Source: Vreelandella titanicae BH1 (GTDB lineage Bacteria > Pseudomonadota > Gammaproteobacteria > Pseudomonadales > Halomonadaceae). Taken from it: 64,000 bases of DNA. Position 1 is the stretch's first letter. Each line of letters starts with the position of its first letter. The notes under the pieces were generated by a model. It was not told where the DNA came from and did not search any database. It saw only the letters and a list, made by a program, of their open reading frames with translations. The position numbers and the translations under genes were made by a program. Location of the stretch: NCBI RefSeq assembly GCF_000336575.1, contig NZ_AOPO01000018.1, positions 23,160 through 87,159 on the forward strand, read 5' to 3'. Shown piece by piece: positions 45,837-54,693 of the stretch.

Positions 45837-46789
45837 GGCAACAGCGCTGCCTCTATATCGTCAAGAATCGCCTGGGCGGCCAACGGGCCATTGGCACTTG
45901 TCCATAGTTGACCATCCACCGGCACTACGTGCTCTTGCTGTACTACGTTTAGGCGCGTAAAGGCGCTGCTCTGCTTGGCTGCGTCCACCGCCGCTTGACC
46001 ATCTTCGTTGAGCGTTGCCAGAAATAGCCAGTCACCGTCCACTTGGGAAAGGTTTTCCAGGCTGAGCACATCGCTATGCACACCGCGCTCGCCGACCAGG
46101 CCAGCGTCCTGAACATCCAGGCCCGCCTGGGCTAACAAACCTGCAGAGAAAAGGTTTTCCGACATCACCATGGGGCCACCGGGCATCCAGCGCACCAAGA
46201 AGGCGCTCCCCCCCACACTGGCCTCTTCCACTGCCTTAGCGACCTCGGCGGCGCGTTGTTCAACGGCCTCAATCGCTTCTGCAATGGCAGCTTGGCGATT
46301 GAGCGCTTCGCCGTAAAGGCGGGCTTCTGCTTTCCAATTATCCGGCGCCAGTGGCTGGGTCGGTGGCACCACCGTGGGCGCAATACGTGACAGCAGTTGA
46401 TACTGCTCATCAGAGAGCTGGGCGGGTGCCAAAATCAGATCCGGCTGCTGCGCCAGCACGGCCTCGATATTGATCTCACGCACCACGCCCATAATCGCCG
46501 GCGGGTTTTCACCAAGATGCGCTTCAATGTAGCTTGCCACGTTGTCGCCACCACGCGTAGTCACAGCGCCTAGCGGGTTCACGCCTGCCGCTACGGCAGC
46601 GTCCAAAGCGCCTTCGTAGAGTGTTACGACGCGCTCTGGGGTTCCCTCAACGTCTACGTCGCCAAAGGCGGTTTCCAGCGTGCGCGCTTGCGCAGTGCCT
46701 GCCACAAAAATACTTAGCAATACGCCGACCATACCTAAACGCCCGCTCTTAGCGAGGATGGCGGCCATTGATGTCGTTTTAACCAGCAT
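45833..46789 (-). CDS. Siderophore/iron(III) ABC transporter periplasmic binding protein (system 2)
   Basis: A 318-residue FecB/FepB-type binding protein. Signal peptide with a hydrophobic core (GMVGVLLSIFVAG) and a cut near AQA-RT. The mature part has GTPERVVTLYEGALDAAVAAG, then QQPDLILAP and SQVDGDWLFLAT. A first hydrophilic part before the core is longer than needed; start at the ATG of 46789 is supported by GAGAGAAA upstream. It heads the four-gene operon and faces the catecholate-type receptor at 47035 across a promoter region with two Fur-like sites. Confidence 0.9.
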   Translation of the reverse strand: MLVKTTSMAAILAKSGRLGMVGVLLSIFVAGTAQARTLETAFGDVDVEGTPERVVTLYEGALDAAVAAGVNPLGAVTTRGGDNVASYIEAHLGENPPAIMGVVREINIEAVLAQQPDLILAPAQLSDEQYQLLSRIAPTVVPPTQPLAPDNWKAEARLYGEALNRQAAIAEAIEAVEQRAAEVAKAVEEASVGGSAFLVRWMPGGPMVMSENLFSAGLLAQAGLDVQDAGLVGERGVHSDVLSLENLSQVDGDWLFLATLNEDGQAAVDAAKQSSAFTRLNVVQQEHVVPVDGQLWTSANGPLAAQAILDDIEAALLP

Positions 46790-46819
46790 AAGTTTCTCTC
46801 AATACGGTACCTTGGCAAG

Positions 46820-46835
46820 GATAATAACGATTCTC
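46820..46835. promoter_or_regulatory. Fur-like box upstream of siderophore importer operon (system 2)
   Basis: GATAATAACGATTCTC, an imperfect inverted GAKAAT repeat, 30 bp before the binding-protein start on the minus strand. Confidence 0.55.
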
Positions 46836-46985
46836 AAAAGCGCTTGCACTACTATTCCAGCGAATGGCGTGTTCCATTTCCTGCAACTCCTCCACCCCCT
46901 CACTGTTTCAGTATGCGCAACGTAACGTTCCTCAATCATTCCCTCGCGTTTGGGAACTTTTCTTTTTAGACTCCCGCCTTTATTT

Positions 46986-47015
46986 GATAATTAATATCAT
47001 TGGCTAATAATTATC
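46986..47015. promoter_or_regulatory. Extended Fur-like site upstream of receptor 47035
   Basis: The left part (46986-47004) matches the Fur consensus at about 14 of 19 positions by eye. The whole 30-bp region begins GATAATTA and ends TAATTATC, its exact complement, so two overlapping Fur dimers could fit. It ends 19 bp before the receptor ATG. Confidence 0.7.
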
Positions 47016-47034
47016 GTAACCAAGAGGGAATGAC

Positions 47035-49167
47035 ATGCCACGCTTTACTCGCTCTGTTCTGGCTAGCGCCGTCACGTTTGCTGTTTCTGCAGGCACAGCC
47101 ACCGCTCAAGAAGATCAACAGCTGGACAATATCGTTGTCTCGGCCAGCGGGTTTGAACAGGCGATGGTCGATGCCCCCGCCAGCATTTCGGTGATCTCCC
47201 GCGAGGAGCTTTCGCGCCAACGGGTTACCAGTATTGCTGATGCCCTGCGCAACGTTGAGGGGGTGGATGTCGGCGGCTCAGTGGGCAAAACCGGTGGTAG
47301 CAACATTAGTATCCGTGGCATGCCCAGCGACTACACGCTGATCCTGATTGACGGCCGCCGCCAGAATACTGCCGGTAGCGTGACGCCCAACGGCTTTGGC
47401 GAAACGTCCACCAGCTTCTTTCCGCCCATTTCCAGCATTGAGCGTATTGAAGTTATTCGTGGGCCGATGTCGACACTGTATGGCTCTGACGCCATGGGCG
47501 GGGTAATCAACATTATTACCCGTCGGGTTGGCCGCGAGTGGACTGGCTCTATCGGGGTCGAAAACACCTTTAACGAAGATCGTGATTTTGGCGATCGGCG
47601 CGAGATCAACCTGTATACCAGTGGCCCTTTGGTGGAAGATACCCTTGGCCTGCAACTGCGCGGGCGGGTTTATGAGCGCGATGCTTCTGAACTCACCTAC
47701 ACCGACGGTGACGGCAATCCTATTGAGGTTAGCCAGCGCGGCCCCAGCCCGGTGGAAGGCGATACCTACAACATCGGCGGCAAGCTAACCTGGACACCCT
47801 CTGATAGCCATGACCTGTGGCTAGATGGTGAAGTCAATCGTCAGCGCTATAACAACGATGAGTGCCAGCTAGGCACCCTGGATGGCCGCACCCGCAGCTG
47901 CGCGCCCGACCCTGGCAGCGCCACCGGCTATTCGGATGAACTCCGTTTTGAGCGCGAGCAAATCGCCATTGGCCACACCGGACGTTTTGCCTCGGGTACG
48001 TTGGAATCCAGCCTGATGCGCAATACCACCGAAACCAAAGGACGCACGATTCCTGGTGATGTGGGCGTCGCTTACGAAGGCTTTCCCAGCATTGTCGGCG
48101 GTGCGCCGCGGGAGCTGGAAACCACCAATACCGTGCTCGACAGCAAATTCATCATGCCGCTAGACAACCATATGGCCACCGTGGGTATGCAGTGGTGGGA
48201 TGCCGAGCTTGACGACGGCTTGGCCGGTGAGACCTTTGCCCAAACCACCTGGTCGCTATTTGCGGAAGATGAGTGGCTACTACGGGACGATTTGGCCCTG
48301 ACCCTAGGTGGCCGTTACGATCACCACGATGCCTTTGGCAGCCAGTTCAGCCCGCGCGGCTACTTGGTGTGGAACACGACGCCCAACTGGACATTAAAAG
48401 GTGGCGTGAGCCGCGGCTATAAAACGCCCACGCTTAATGATTTGCACGATGGCATCAACGGCGTCACCGGCCAAGGCACCGTGCTGACCATTGGTAACCC
48501 GGATCTTGAGCCTGAAACCAGCACTAGTAGCGAGATCGGCGCCCATTACGATAACCAGCAAGGCTTTACCGCCAGCGCCACACTGTTCCATAACCAGTTT
48601 GACGATAAGATTGCCAGCGGCAGCGATATCTTGGTGGAAAACGACCCGCTGATTCCTGACGGCCTGTATAGCCAGGATATCAATATCGATGAAGCGATCA
48701 CCCAAGGGGTTGAGCTCTCTACTGGCTACCAGTTCGCTCCCAATTGGCGCGTCAACGCCAATTACACCTACACCGATAGCGAACAGAAGAGTGGCGATAA
48801 CAAGGGCGAGCCGCTGACAGATACCCCGGAACACGCCATTAACGCCACCCTGCGCTGGCAGACAACGGCAAAGCTGGATACCTGGCTCTCCGCTGAGTAC
48901 CGCAGCGAACGCTACCGTAACCGCGAAAGCGTCCGCGGTGCCCCCTCGTTTGATGACCTGGGCGACTTTAAAGCCTATTCGCTGTTTCACTTGGGCGGTA
49001 ATTACGCGGTCACCGATCAGCTTAATCTGAGCGCGACGATCTATAACCTGTTTGACAAAGACTTTGTCGACTACCGCGCCTACGGCGATGGCTCCAGCTT
49101 TGGCAACGTTTACGCCAATAGCGAAGAAGGTCGCCGTTTGTGGCTATCCGCCCGCTACGAGTTCTAA
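47035..49167 (+). CDS. TonB-dependent receptor, FepA/BfeA/CirA-like (catecholate siderophore)
   Basis: A 710-residue outer-membrane receptor. Signal peptide cut near ATAQ-E; TonB box DNIVVSASG (about 31-39). The plug has SNISIRGMPSDYTLILIDGRR, IEVIRGPMSTLYGSDAMGG and VINIITRRV. The barrel contains YTYTDSEQKSG, a phrase typical of FepA/BfeA enterobactin-type receptors, and a cysteine pair in an outer loop (DECQLGTLDGRTRSC). It ends in LSARYEF. GAGGGA precedes the ATG. The divergent ABC operon (system 2) is its likely inner-membrane partner. A catecholate ligand is inferred from class only. Confidence 0.93.
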   Translation: MPRFTRSVLASAVTFAVSAGTATAQEDQQLDNIVVSASGFEQAMVDAPASISVISREELSRQRVTSIADALRNVEGVDVGGSVGKTGGSNISIRGMPSDYTLILIDGRRQNTAGSVTPNGFGETSTSFFPPISSIERIEVIRGPMSTLYGSDAMGGVINIITRRVGREWTGSIGVENTFNEDRDFGDRREINLYTSGPLVEDTLGLQLRGRVYERDASELTYTDGDGNPIEVSQRGPSPVEGDTYNIGGKLTWTPSDSHDLWLDGEVNRQRYNNDECQLGTLDGRTRSCAPDPGSATGYSDELRFEREQIAIGHTGRFASGTLESSLMRNTTETKGRTIPGDVGVAYEGFPSIVGGAPRELETTNTVLDSKFIMPLDNHMATVGMQWWDAELDDGLAGETFAQTTWSLFAEDEWLLRDDLALTLGGRYDHHDAFGSQFSPRGYLVWNTTPNWTLKGGVSRGYKTPTLNDLHDGINGVTGQGTVLTIGNPDLEPETSTSSEIGAHYDNQQGFTASATLFHNQFDDKIASGSDILVENDPLIPDGLYSQDINIDEAITQGVELSTGYQFAPNWRVNANYTYTDSEQKSGDNKGEPLTDTPEHAINATLRWQTTAKLDTWLSAEYRSERYRNRESVRGAPSFDDLGDFKAYSLFHLGGNYAVTDQLNLSATIYNLFDKDFVDYRAYGDGSSFGNVYANSEEGRRLWLSARYEF

Positions 49168-49204
49168 TCAATTTCAGCTCGCTACTGTTTCAATGCTGAT
49201 TTCT

Positions 49205-49231
49205 GCCCCGGCCATGCGCTGGGGCTTTTTT
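49205..49231 (+). terminator. Rho-independent terminator after receptor 47035
   Basis: GCCCC(G)GC pairs with GC(T)GGGGC around a short loop, then six T on the plus strand. Confidence 0.82.
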
Positions 49232-49260
49232 GCTGACTCTCCTCTCCTTGCCTAGCAGCC

Positions 49261-49289
49261 AAAAAAGCGGCTATCGCTGGATAGCCGCT
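49261..49289 (-). terminator. Rho-independent terminator after receptor 49322
   Basis: On the minus strand AGCGGCTATC pairs perfectly with GATAGCCGCT around a 4-nt loop, followed by six T. The two convergent receptors thus have separate back-to-back terminators. Confidence 0.9.
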
Positions 49290-49321
49290 GCTGTACTGCG
49301 TTTATAACGGGAACCTAGCGT

Positions 49322-51286
49322 TTAGAAGGCGACGTTGAGACCTAACCAAACCCGGCGGCCATCTTCCACATAGCCGTACTCATCGTAGTCAATCGCTTCG
49401 TCGAACAGGTTGTAGATACCCGCGTTCAGTTGAGTCGATTCATTTAGCTGGTAGCCAATACCTGCATCTACAAAGGTGTAGGAAGGGGCCACGATGGAGC
49501 TTTGCGAAGGGCCGGTAGTCGGTTGGCTCTCTTCGCCGCGGTAAGTGACTTTTGTCCATTGACTCAACTTGGCAGAGACTTGCCAATCTAACGAGGCGGA
49601 TACCTGGTGCTTAGGCAGCTGTGTTAACGGCTCGCCTGCATACTCACCGCTTTTTTGCTCGCTATCGGTATAGGTGTAGCTGGCCGTTAGCTCAACGGTA
49701 TCGGTTAACGGCGCAGCCACACTCGCCTCTACGCCCTGAGTCACCGCTTCATCCACGTTGACGCGGTAAGTCGGGTCGCTACCATAATCGTTAGCGCCAT
49801 CCGTACAGATATCGATGGGGCAAGCAATGCGCGTAATTTTATCGTCAAAGTCGTTATGGAATACCGTGACGCTGCCATTCAAGCCAGAGTCGTTGGCATA
49901 AAGCAGGGCCAGCTCTTTATTGAGCGAGGTCTCTGGCTCAAGGTCAGGATTACCGTAAATATTGCCACCACGGCTGACCTGTCCCCAGTCGGGAGTAATC
50001 TCGCGCAGGTTAGGCGCTCGATAACCGGTTGAAACGCCGCCTTTCAACGTCCAATCAGGCGTCATATTCCACACGCTGTAAAGACGCGGGCTTAAATGAC
50101 TACCGTAATTGTCGTCATCATCAACACGTAAACCGCCGGTCAATGCCCAGGAATCGGTAAGCATCCACTCATCTTCAACAAAGAGTGCCCATTGGCTATT
50201 CTCAATCTCACTGCGATCAGAACCAGGCAATTGATTCGTCGTACTATCGTCAAGCGACTCTTCCTCGTAGTTAGCGCCTACCGTCACCATATGCATGCCT
50301 AGCGGAATGACCGCGCTGGTTTTGGCGGTGGTGTTGGTGATTTCAATATCCCGCGATTTATTTTCGCTGCGCTCACGCTGCAGGTAGGTTTCGCTGGTAC
50401 CCCAATCGAAGCGGCCACTGTGGGTTAGCGCAACGTGCTGATGGGTATAGTCATTGAAGCTATCCTCACAACCACCGCGACAGCCCTCTGATGGCGCCGA
50501 GTTGCCCATCAGCGATTCGCGCTCCTGCTCCGTGATACCGGCCTCAAACGTGAAGTCGTGTTTTTTTGATGCGGCAAGGCTAAATCGTGCGGTAAGGCTT
50601 TGTAGGCTTTTATCTTCATAGCCGTTGAGGATATTGTCTTCATCGCGCTGAGAGGCGCGACCATAGAGCTGAAGACCTAAACGATCCCCTACCAGCGGGC
50701 CACTGAGGTAAAAATTAGCCTGACGGCTATCGCCGGAGTCGCTGTCTTCCTGAAGCACGGTGTCGAGTTGAACATTACCGTGCCACTCCTGCGCAACCTT
50801 GCGGGTAATCACGTTAATTACCCCGCCGATGGCATCGGAGCCGTAGAGCGTCGACATTGGCCCACGCACTACTTCAATGCGCTCGATAGCCTGTAGCGGT
50901 GGCAGCCAGTCTTGCTCAAACCCGGCGCTACCATTGGGTCGGGACTCGCGGGAATTCTGCGGGCGTCCGTCCACCAAGATAAGCGTGTACTGGGAAGGCA
51001 TACCACGAATGGAGATATCTTGACCGTTATCCCCAGCGCCCCCGCCAGTAATAATCACACCGGGCACGTCACGCAGCGCATCGGTGACACTTTGATAGTG
51101 GCCCCGCTCTAACTCTTCCCGGGAAACCACGCTGATAGAGGCAGGCGCATGGGTAATCTGCTGTTCAAACCCCGACGCAGTGACCACCATATCGTCTAAA
51201 CGGGGTGCTTCTTGTGCCCATAATGCGCTACTGGCAAGGGAAGAGATGGCGCTGGCCAGCAGCGTTCGGCGCAAACAGGGAGACAT
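49322..51286 (-). CDS. TonB-dependent receptor, FepA/CirA-like, second of convergent pair
   Basis: A 654-residue outer-membrane receptor from the ATG at 51286 (AAGGA seven bases upstream; in-frame ATGs at 51301 and 51325 are less well placed). Signal peptide cut near ALWAQ-E; TonB box DDMVVTASG. The plug has QDISIRGMPSQYTLILVDGRPQ and GPMSTLYGSDAIGGVINVITRK. YTYTDSEQKSG recurs as in its neighbour, and FEAGIT-type barrel strands end in LGLNVAF. An outer-loop cysteine group (GCRGGC) and CPIDIC are present. It is a diverged paralogue of the gene at 47035 and points toward it. Confidence 0.92.
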   Translation of the reverse strand: MSPCLRRTLLASAISSLASSALWAQEAPRLDDMVVTASGFEQQITHAPASISVVSREELERGHYQSVTDALRDVPGVIITGGGAGDNGQDISIRGMPSQYTLILVDGRPQNSRESRPNGSAGFEQDWLPPLQAIERIEVVRGPMSTLYGSDAIGGVINVITRKVAQEWHGNVQLDTVLQEDSDSGDSRQANFYLSGPLVGDRLGLQLYGRASQRDEDNILNGYEDKSLQSLTARFSLAASKKHDFTFEAGITEQERESLMGNSAPSEGCRGGCEDSFNDYTHQHVALTHSGRFDWGTSETYLQRERSENKSRDIEITNTTAKTSAVIPLGMHMVTVGANYEEESLDDSTTNQLPGSDRSEIENSQWALFVEDEWMLTDSWALTGGLRVDDDDNYGSHLSPRLYSVWNMTPDWTLKGGVSTGYRAPNLREITPDWGQVSRGGNIYGNPDLEPETSLNKELALLYANDSGLNGSVTVFHNDFDDKITRIACPIDICTDGANDYGSDPTYRVNVDEAVTQGVEASVAAPLTDTVELTASYTYTDSEQKSGEYAGEPLTQLPKHQVSASLDWQVSAKLSQWTKVTYRGEESQPTTGPSQSSIVAPSYTFVDAGIGYQLNESTQLNAGIYNLFDEAIDYDEYGYVEDGRRVWLGLNVAF

Positions 51287-51349
51287 AACTTCGTCCTTCA
51301 TAGTGTGTTCAATGTGTGTGAGCAATGTGGGTCAGCATTCGCTCTATTA

Positions 51350-51368
51350 AATGCGAATTATTAGCATT
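51350..51368. promoter_or_regulatory. Fur-like palindrome upstream of receptor 49322
   Basis: AATGCGAATTATTAGCATT: arms AATGC/GCATT around an A/T-rich centre, about 63 bp before the receptor start. Similar to GCGAAT-type Fur sites. Confidence 0.55.
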
Positions 51369-51500
51369 AATATTTTTACACACTCTTTGCACACTGGGGT
51401 GAGACGGTACGTTCAGCATACCGGAACACAAATGCCTATTATTTTCATTCGCACCGAAAAATGGCACAATTAGCGCTCACCCTTTTCCGTGGGCCTGACC

Positions 51501-52415
51501 ATGTATGACTTTGACGAACTTACCGCCTTTGCCGATGTGATGACCACGGGCAGTTTGACTCGCAGCGCTCAAAAGCTCGGATTAGCCAAATCGACCCTTA
51601 GCCGCCGTATCAGCCAGCTCGAAACCCGGCTTAACCAGCCTCTGCTGCGCCGCCAGGCCAACCGCTTAATTCCTACCGAAGCAGGGCTGCTGTTTCACAA
51701 CTACTGCACCGAGCTTCTGGCAATGGCGGCTCATAGCCAGGAGGCGCTGGCAGAGCTGCGTGAGGAGATTAGCGGCGAAATAACCCTTGAGGTACACGGT
51801 GCCCTGGCACGCAGCTGGTTACCCGGCACGATTGATGCCTTCTTAAACCGCCACCCCAAGGTAGAGTTAACGCTACACACCAGGGAAACACCACCCACTA
51901 AAATGCACAGCAATAGCGTTCATGTCTGGCTTGGGCCAACGCACGAGTGCGGGCTAAACCAGGAGCGCTTGGGGCATTTAACCCGCGGGCTTTATGCCAG
52001 CCCACACTATTTAGCGGCGGCTGGCACGCCTCAACACCCCGACGAACTGAACCAGCACGCCTGGATAGATCTGTTGGGTTCTGCCTCTGATGGGCTGCTG
52101 CTCACTCATCAAGAGCATGGCCAGTACGCTTTTAACCCGCCCCGTTCCCGGCTGCGAGTAGACCTTACTGCCCTGCATATTGATGCCATCGCGCGCAGCC
52201 AGGGGATCGGGTTGCTCTCACACTGGTTAACTGCAAAACGCGAACAGCATCATCCAGGCGAACTGGTTAACTGCCTGCCGGGCTGGGAGCCGGTGCCTCT
52301 CCCCATCACGTTGCTCTACGCTTACGGTCATCAATCACGCCGTACCCACGCGCTGTTAGAGTTTTTACGCAGCCAGGTGCCCGCCCCGTGGCGCACGTCA
52401 GCCGCCGCCGTCTAG
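51501..52415 (+). CDS. LysR-family transcriptional regulator
   Basis: A 304-residue regulator. The N-terminal winged helix (about 1-60) reads YDFDELTAFADVMTTGSLTRSAQKLGLAKSTLSRRI-like and is typical of LysR; the rest is the periplasmic-binding-like effector domain. The start is the ATG at 51501; a GTG four codons earlier is in frame. It lies between a divergent receptor gene and a same-strand AEC transporter 78 bp downstream, which it may control. The effector is unknown. Confidence 0.9.
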   Translation: MYDFDELTAFADVMTTGSLTRSAQKLGLAKSTLSRRISQLETRLNQPLLRRQANRLIPTEAGLLFHNYCTELLAMAAHSQEALAELREEISGEITLEVHGALARSWLPGTIDAFLNRHPKVELTLHTRETPPTKMHSNSVHVWLGPTHECGLNQERLGHLTRGLYASPHYLAAAGTPQHPDELNQHAWIDLLGSASDGLLLTHQEHGQYAFNPPRSRLRVDLTALHIDAIARSQGIGLLSHWLTAKREQHHPGELVNCLPGWEPVPLPITLLYAYGHQSRRTHALLEFLRSQVPAPWRTSAAAV

Positions 52416-52493
52416 GTTAATTCGAGTGTTTGCCTTGCCAGTTAGCCCGCTTATTAACGACAATGGGCGGCTAACGATTGCCAAGGACAGCCA

Positions 52494-53369
52494 ATGCTTG
52501 CCGAACTTTTTGCCGTCATGGCGCCCGTGCTGGCGGGTGCAGGGCTCGGCTACCTGTGGGTACGCCTAGGCCATCCCTACCCGGTCGACTTCATTACCCG
52601 GCTAGTGTTTAACATTGGCACACCCTCACTGGTATTAGCATCCCTGGCGGGTGCCGATATCGATGCCACCACCTTTGGCCAGACGATGCTGGCCGCCGCG
52701 CTGGTGATTATCACCATGGGGGCCGCTACTTTTGTGGTGGCAAAACTGTTGCGCCGCAGTTGGCGAGTGCTGCTTGCCCCCATGATGTACCCCAACACCG
52801 GCAATATGGGCTTACCGGTGGTGCTTTACGCCTTTGGCAGTGCCGGGTTTGCATACGGCATCACGGTGATGGTGACTGTCTCGCTGTTTCAGTTCACCTT
52901 AGGCGCGGTGCTTAATAGCCAGGGCAACCCGCTCAAAACGCTTGCCAAAACGCCCACGGTTTACGCTATTGCGATTTCCATGGCGCTGCTGCTGACGGAC
53001 ACTTCCCTGCCGCCCTGGTTGGCGAATACGGTGGACTTAATGTCAGGGTTCACGGTACCGCTCATGCTCATTACTCTGGGCGTATCGCTAGCCAGCATTC
53101 AGGTGAAGAACCTGCGTTCAGGGCTCGGATTTAGCCTGGTGCGCGTGCCCCTCGCTGCCGTGGTCGCCTGGTTGATCGCTGGCTGGGTGGGCCTTCCGCC
53201 ACTGGCACAGAGCATTTTAGTGCTGCAAATGTGTATGCCGGTGGCGGTATTCAATTATCTCTTTGCTCAGCGTGCCCAGCGCGAACCCGTTTATGTCGCC
53301 AGTTTGGTCTTCTGCTCAACGTTGTTAGCGCTGTTTTACCTACCCGTGCTACTCGCCCTGCTCATGTAA
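52494..53369 (+). CDS. AEC-family transporter (auxin efflux carrier/MdcF-type permease)
   Basis: A 291-residue inner-membrane protein with about ten hydrophobic segments in two halves. Marks: GAGLGYLWVRLG near the N-terminus, MMYPNTGNMGLPVVLYAFG (the conserved NxGNxGLP motif) and VLQMCMPVAVFNYLFAQR near the C-terminus. Relatives move malate, malonate or other organic acids. AAGGAC lies six bases before the ATG. The LysR gene just upstream suggests local control. Confidence 0.88.
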   Translation: MLAELFAVMAPVLAGAGLGYLWVRLGHPYPVDFITRLVFNIGTPSLVLASLAGADIDATTFGQTMLAAALVIITMGAATFVVAKLLRRSWRVLLAPMMYPNTGNMGLPVVLYAFGSAGFAYGITVMVTVSLFQFTLGAVLNSQGNPLKTLAKTPTVYAIAISMALLLTDTSLPPWLANTVDLMSGFTVPLMLITLGVSLASIQVKNLRSGLGFSLVRVPLAAVVAWLIAGWVGLPPLAQSILVLQMCMPVAVFNYLFAQRAQREPVYVASLVFCSTLLALFYLPVLLALLM

Positions 53370-53452
53370 TAGTGGAACCCACACGTGACTAAAAGGTCAC
53401 TGCTAGACTACTGGCAAGGATGCCAATGATTAACGTCACCAGAGGGCACGCT

Positions 53453-54640
53453 ATGCTTCACATGAACAATCATACCCAACGCCCACTGCCCCCTGGGGCT
53501 TGGGCAAGGATCAGTGGGCTAGTGCTGGCGGGCGCTATTAACACGGCAAATGCGGAAATCGTCCAGGAATCGCTGGAAACCGACCATTTAAACCTTTCCA
53601 TTGAGCGTATCGCCGATGGTTTTGAGCATCCTTGGGCGGTGACGTTTTTACCCGATGGCCGCTACTTGGTGAGCGAACGCAGCGGGCAACTGAAACTTGT
53701 CGACCCCGAAAGCGGTGAAGCCAGTACGTTGGAAGGCATGCCCGAAGTGAGTACTCAGGGCCAGGGCGGTTTGCTAGACATAGCGTTACATCCTGATTTT
53801 GAAGGCGGAAATAGCGAGGGTGATAACGATTGGATCTATTTCACCTGGAGCAAGCCCGAGGGCAATAACAGCCGTTCAGCATTATCGCGAATAAAATGGC
53901 ACAATGGCCAGCTAGGAGAGGTCGAACACTTGTTTGAACAAGATCGCGCCTCTGGGCCGGGCCGCCATTACGGCTCGCGGTTGGCGTGGCTGCCCGACGG
54001 TACCCTGCTAATGAGTATTGGGGATCGCGGCAGTGAACCGCCCCGCGCCCAGGCAAGCGATGACCACGCGGGCTCTACCCTGCGTCTTACCGCTACTGGC
54101 GGCGTTCCCGATGACAACCCTTTCGTTGGTGATGACACCACCCTGGATGAAATTTACTCCATGGGTAATCGCAATATTCAAGGCATGGTCGTGCTCAGTA
54201 ACGGCGAAGCCTGGGCGTCAGAGCATGGCCCCCGCACCGGCGACGAGCTGAATCATATCGAAGCGGGCAATAATTACGGCTGGCCAAAGGTCAGCCAGGG
54301 CAATGACTATGCAACCAACGAGCCGATTGGCGAAGATTCGCTCCCCGGCATGGTTGATCCAGTGTATGTATTTGAAGGCCGCTTCGCCCCCGCTGGGCTT
54401 GCCGAAGTGACTAGCGACGCCTTTAGTGAGTGGCAAGGCAACTTATTAGCCGGTGGGCTAGGTAGCGAGAAGCTGTTGCGCCTGCGCTTGGAAGAGGGCC
54501 GTGTCACCGAGGAAGAGCTGATTTTACAAGGCGAAGTGGGTCGCATTCGCGATGTTCGCCAAGGCCCTGATGATGCCATTTACTTACTCACTGACGCCCC
54601 CCAGGGCGGCTTGTACCGCCTAGCGCCAACGAACCAGTAG
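53453..54640 (+). CDS. PQQ-dependent sugar (aldose) dehydrogenase-like beta-propeller protein
   Basis: A periplasmic six-bladed beta-propeller protein related to E. coli YliI/Asd and soluble glucose dehydrogenase; it would oxidise sugars to lactones with PQQ as cofactor. I start at ATG 53453 (GAGGG six bases before), giving 395 residues; ATGs at 53420 and 53426 are in frame. The signal peptide ends near NTANA-E. Marks: HPWAVTFLPDGRYLVSER, GQGGLLDIALHPDF (with the histidine of the active site in this type of motif), GDRGSEPPRAQ, GNRNIQG and EHGPRTGDELN. No PQQ synthesis genes are nearby. Confidence 0.88.
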   Translation: MLHMNNHTQRPLPPGAWARISGLVLAGAINTANAEIVQESLETDHLNLSIERIADGFEHPWAVTFLPDGRYLVSERSGQLKLVDPESGEASTLEGMPEVSTQGQGGLLDIALHPDFEGGNSEGDNDWIYFTWSKPEGNNSRSALSRIKWHNGQLGEVEHLFEQDRASGPGRHYGSRLAWLPDGTLLMSIGDRGSEPPRAQASDDHAGSTLRLTATGGVPDDNPFVGDDTTLDEIYSMGNRNIQGMVVLSNGEAWASEHGPRTGDELNHIEAGNNYGWPKVSQGNDYATNEPIGEDSLPGMVDPVYVFEGRFAPAGLAEVTSDAFSEWQGNLLAGGLGSEKLLRLRLEEGRVTEEELILQGEVGRIRDVRQGPDDAIYLLTDAPQGGLYRLAPTNQ

Positions 54641-54693
54641 CGCTTCATTCACTGGCTGATATTAAAACGTATTAAAACCACCATGGATGCCCC

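Noticed and set aside
48394..48990. A 198-codon open frame antisense to the receptor at 47035
   Set aside because: Shadow of the receptor barrel; no ribosome site or recognisable motif.
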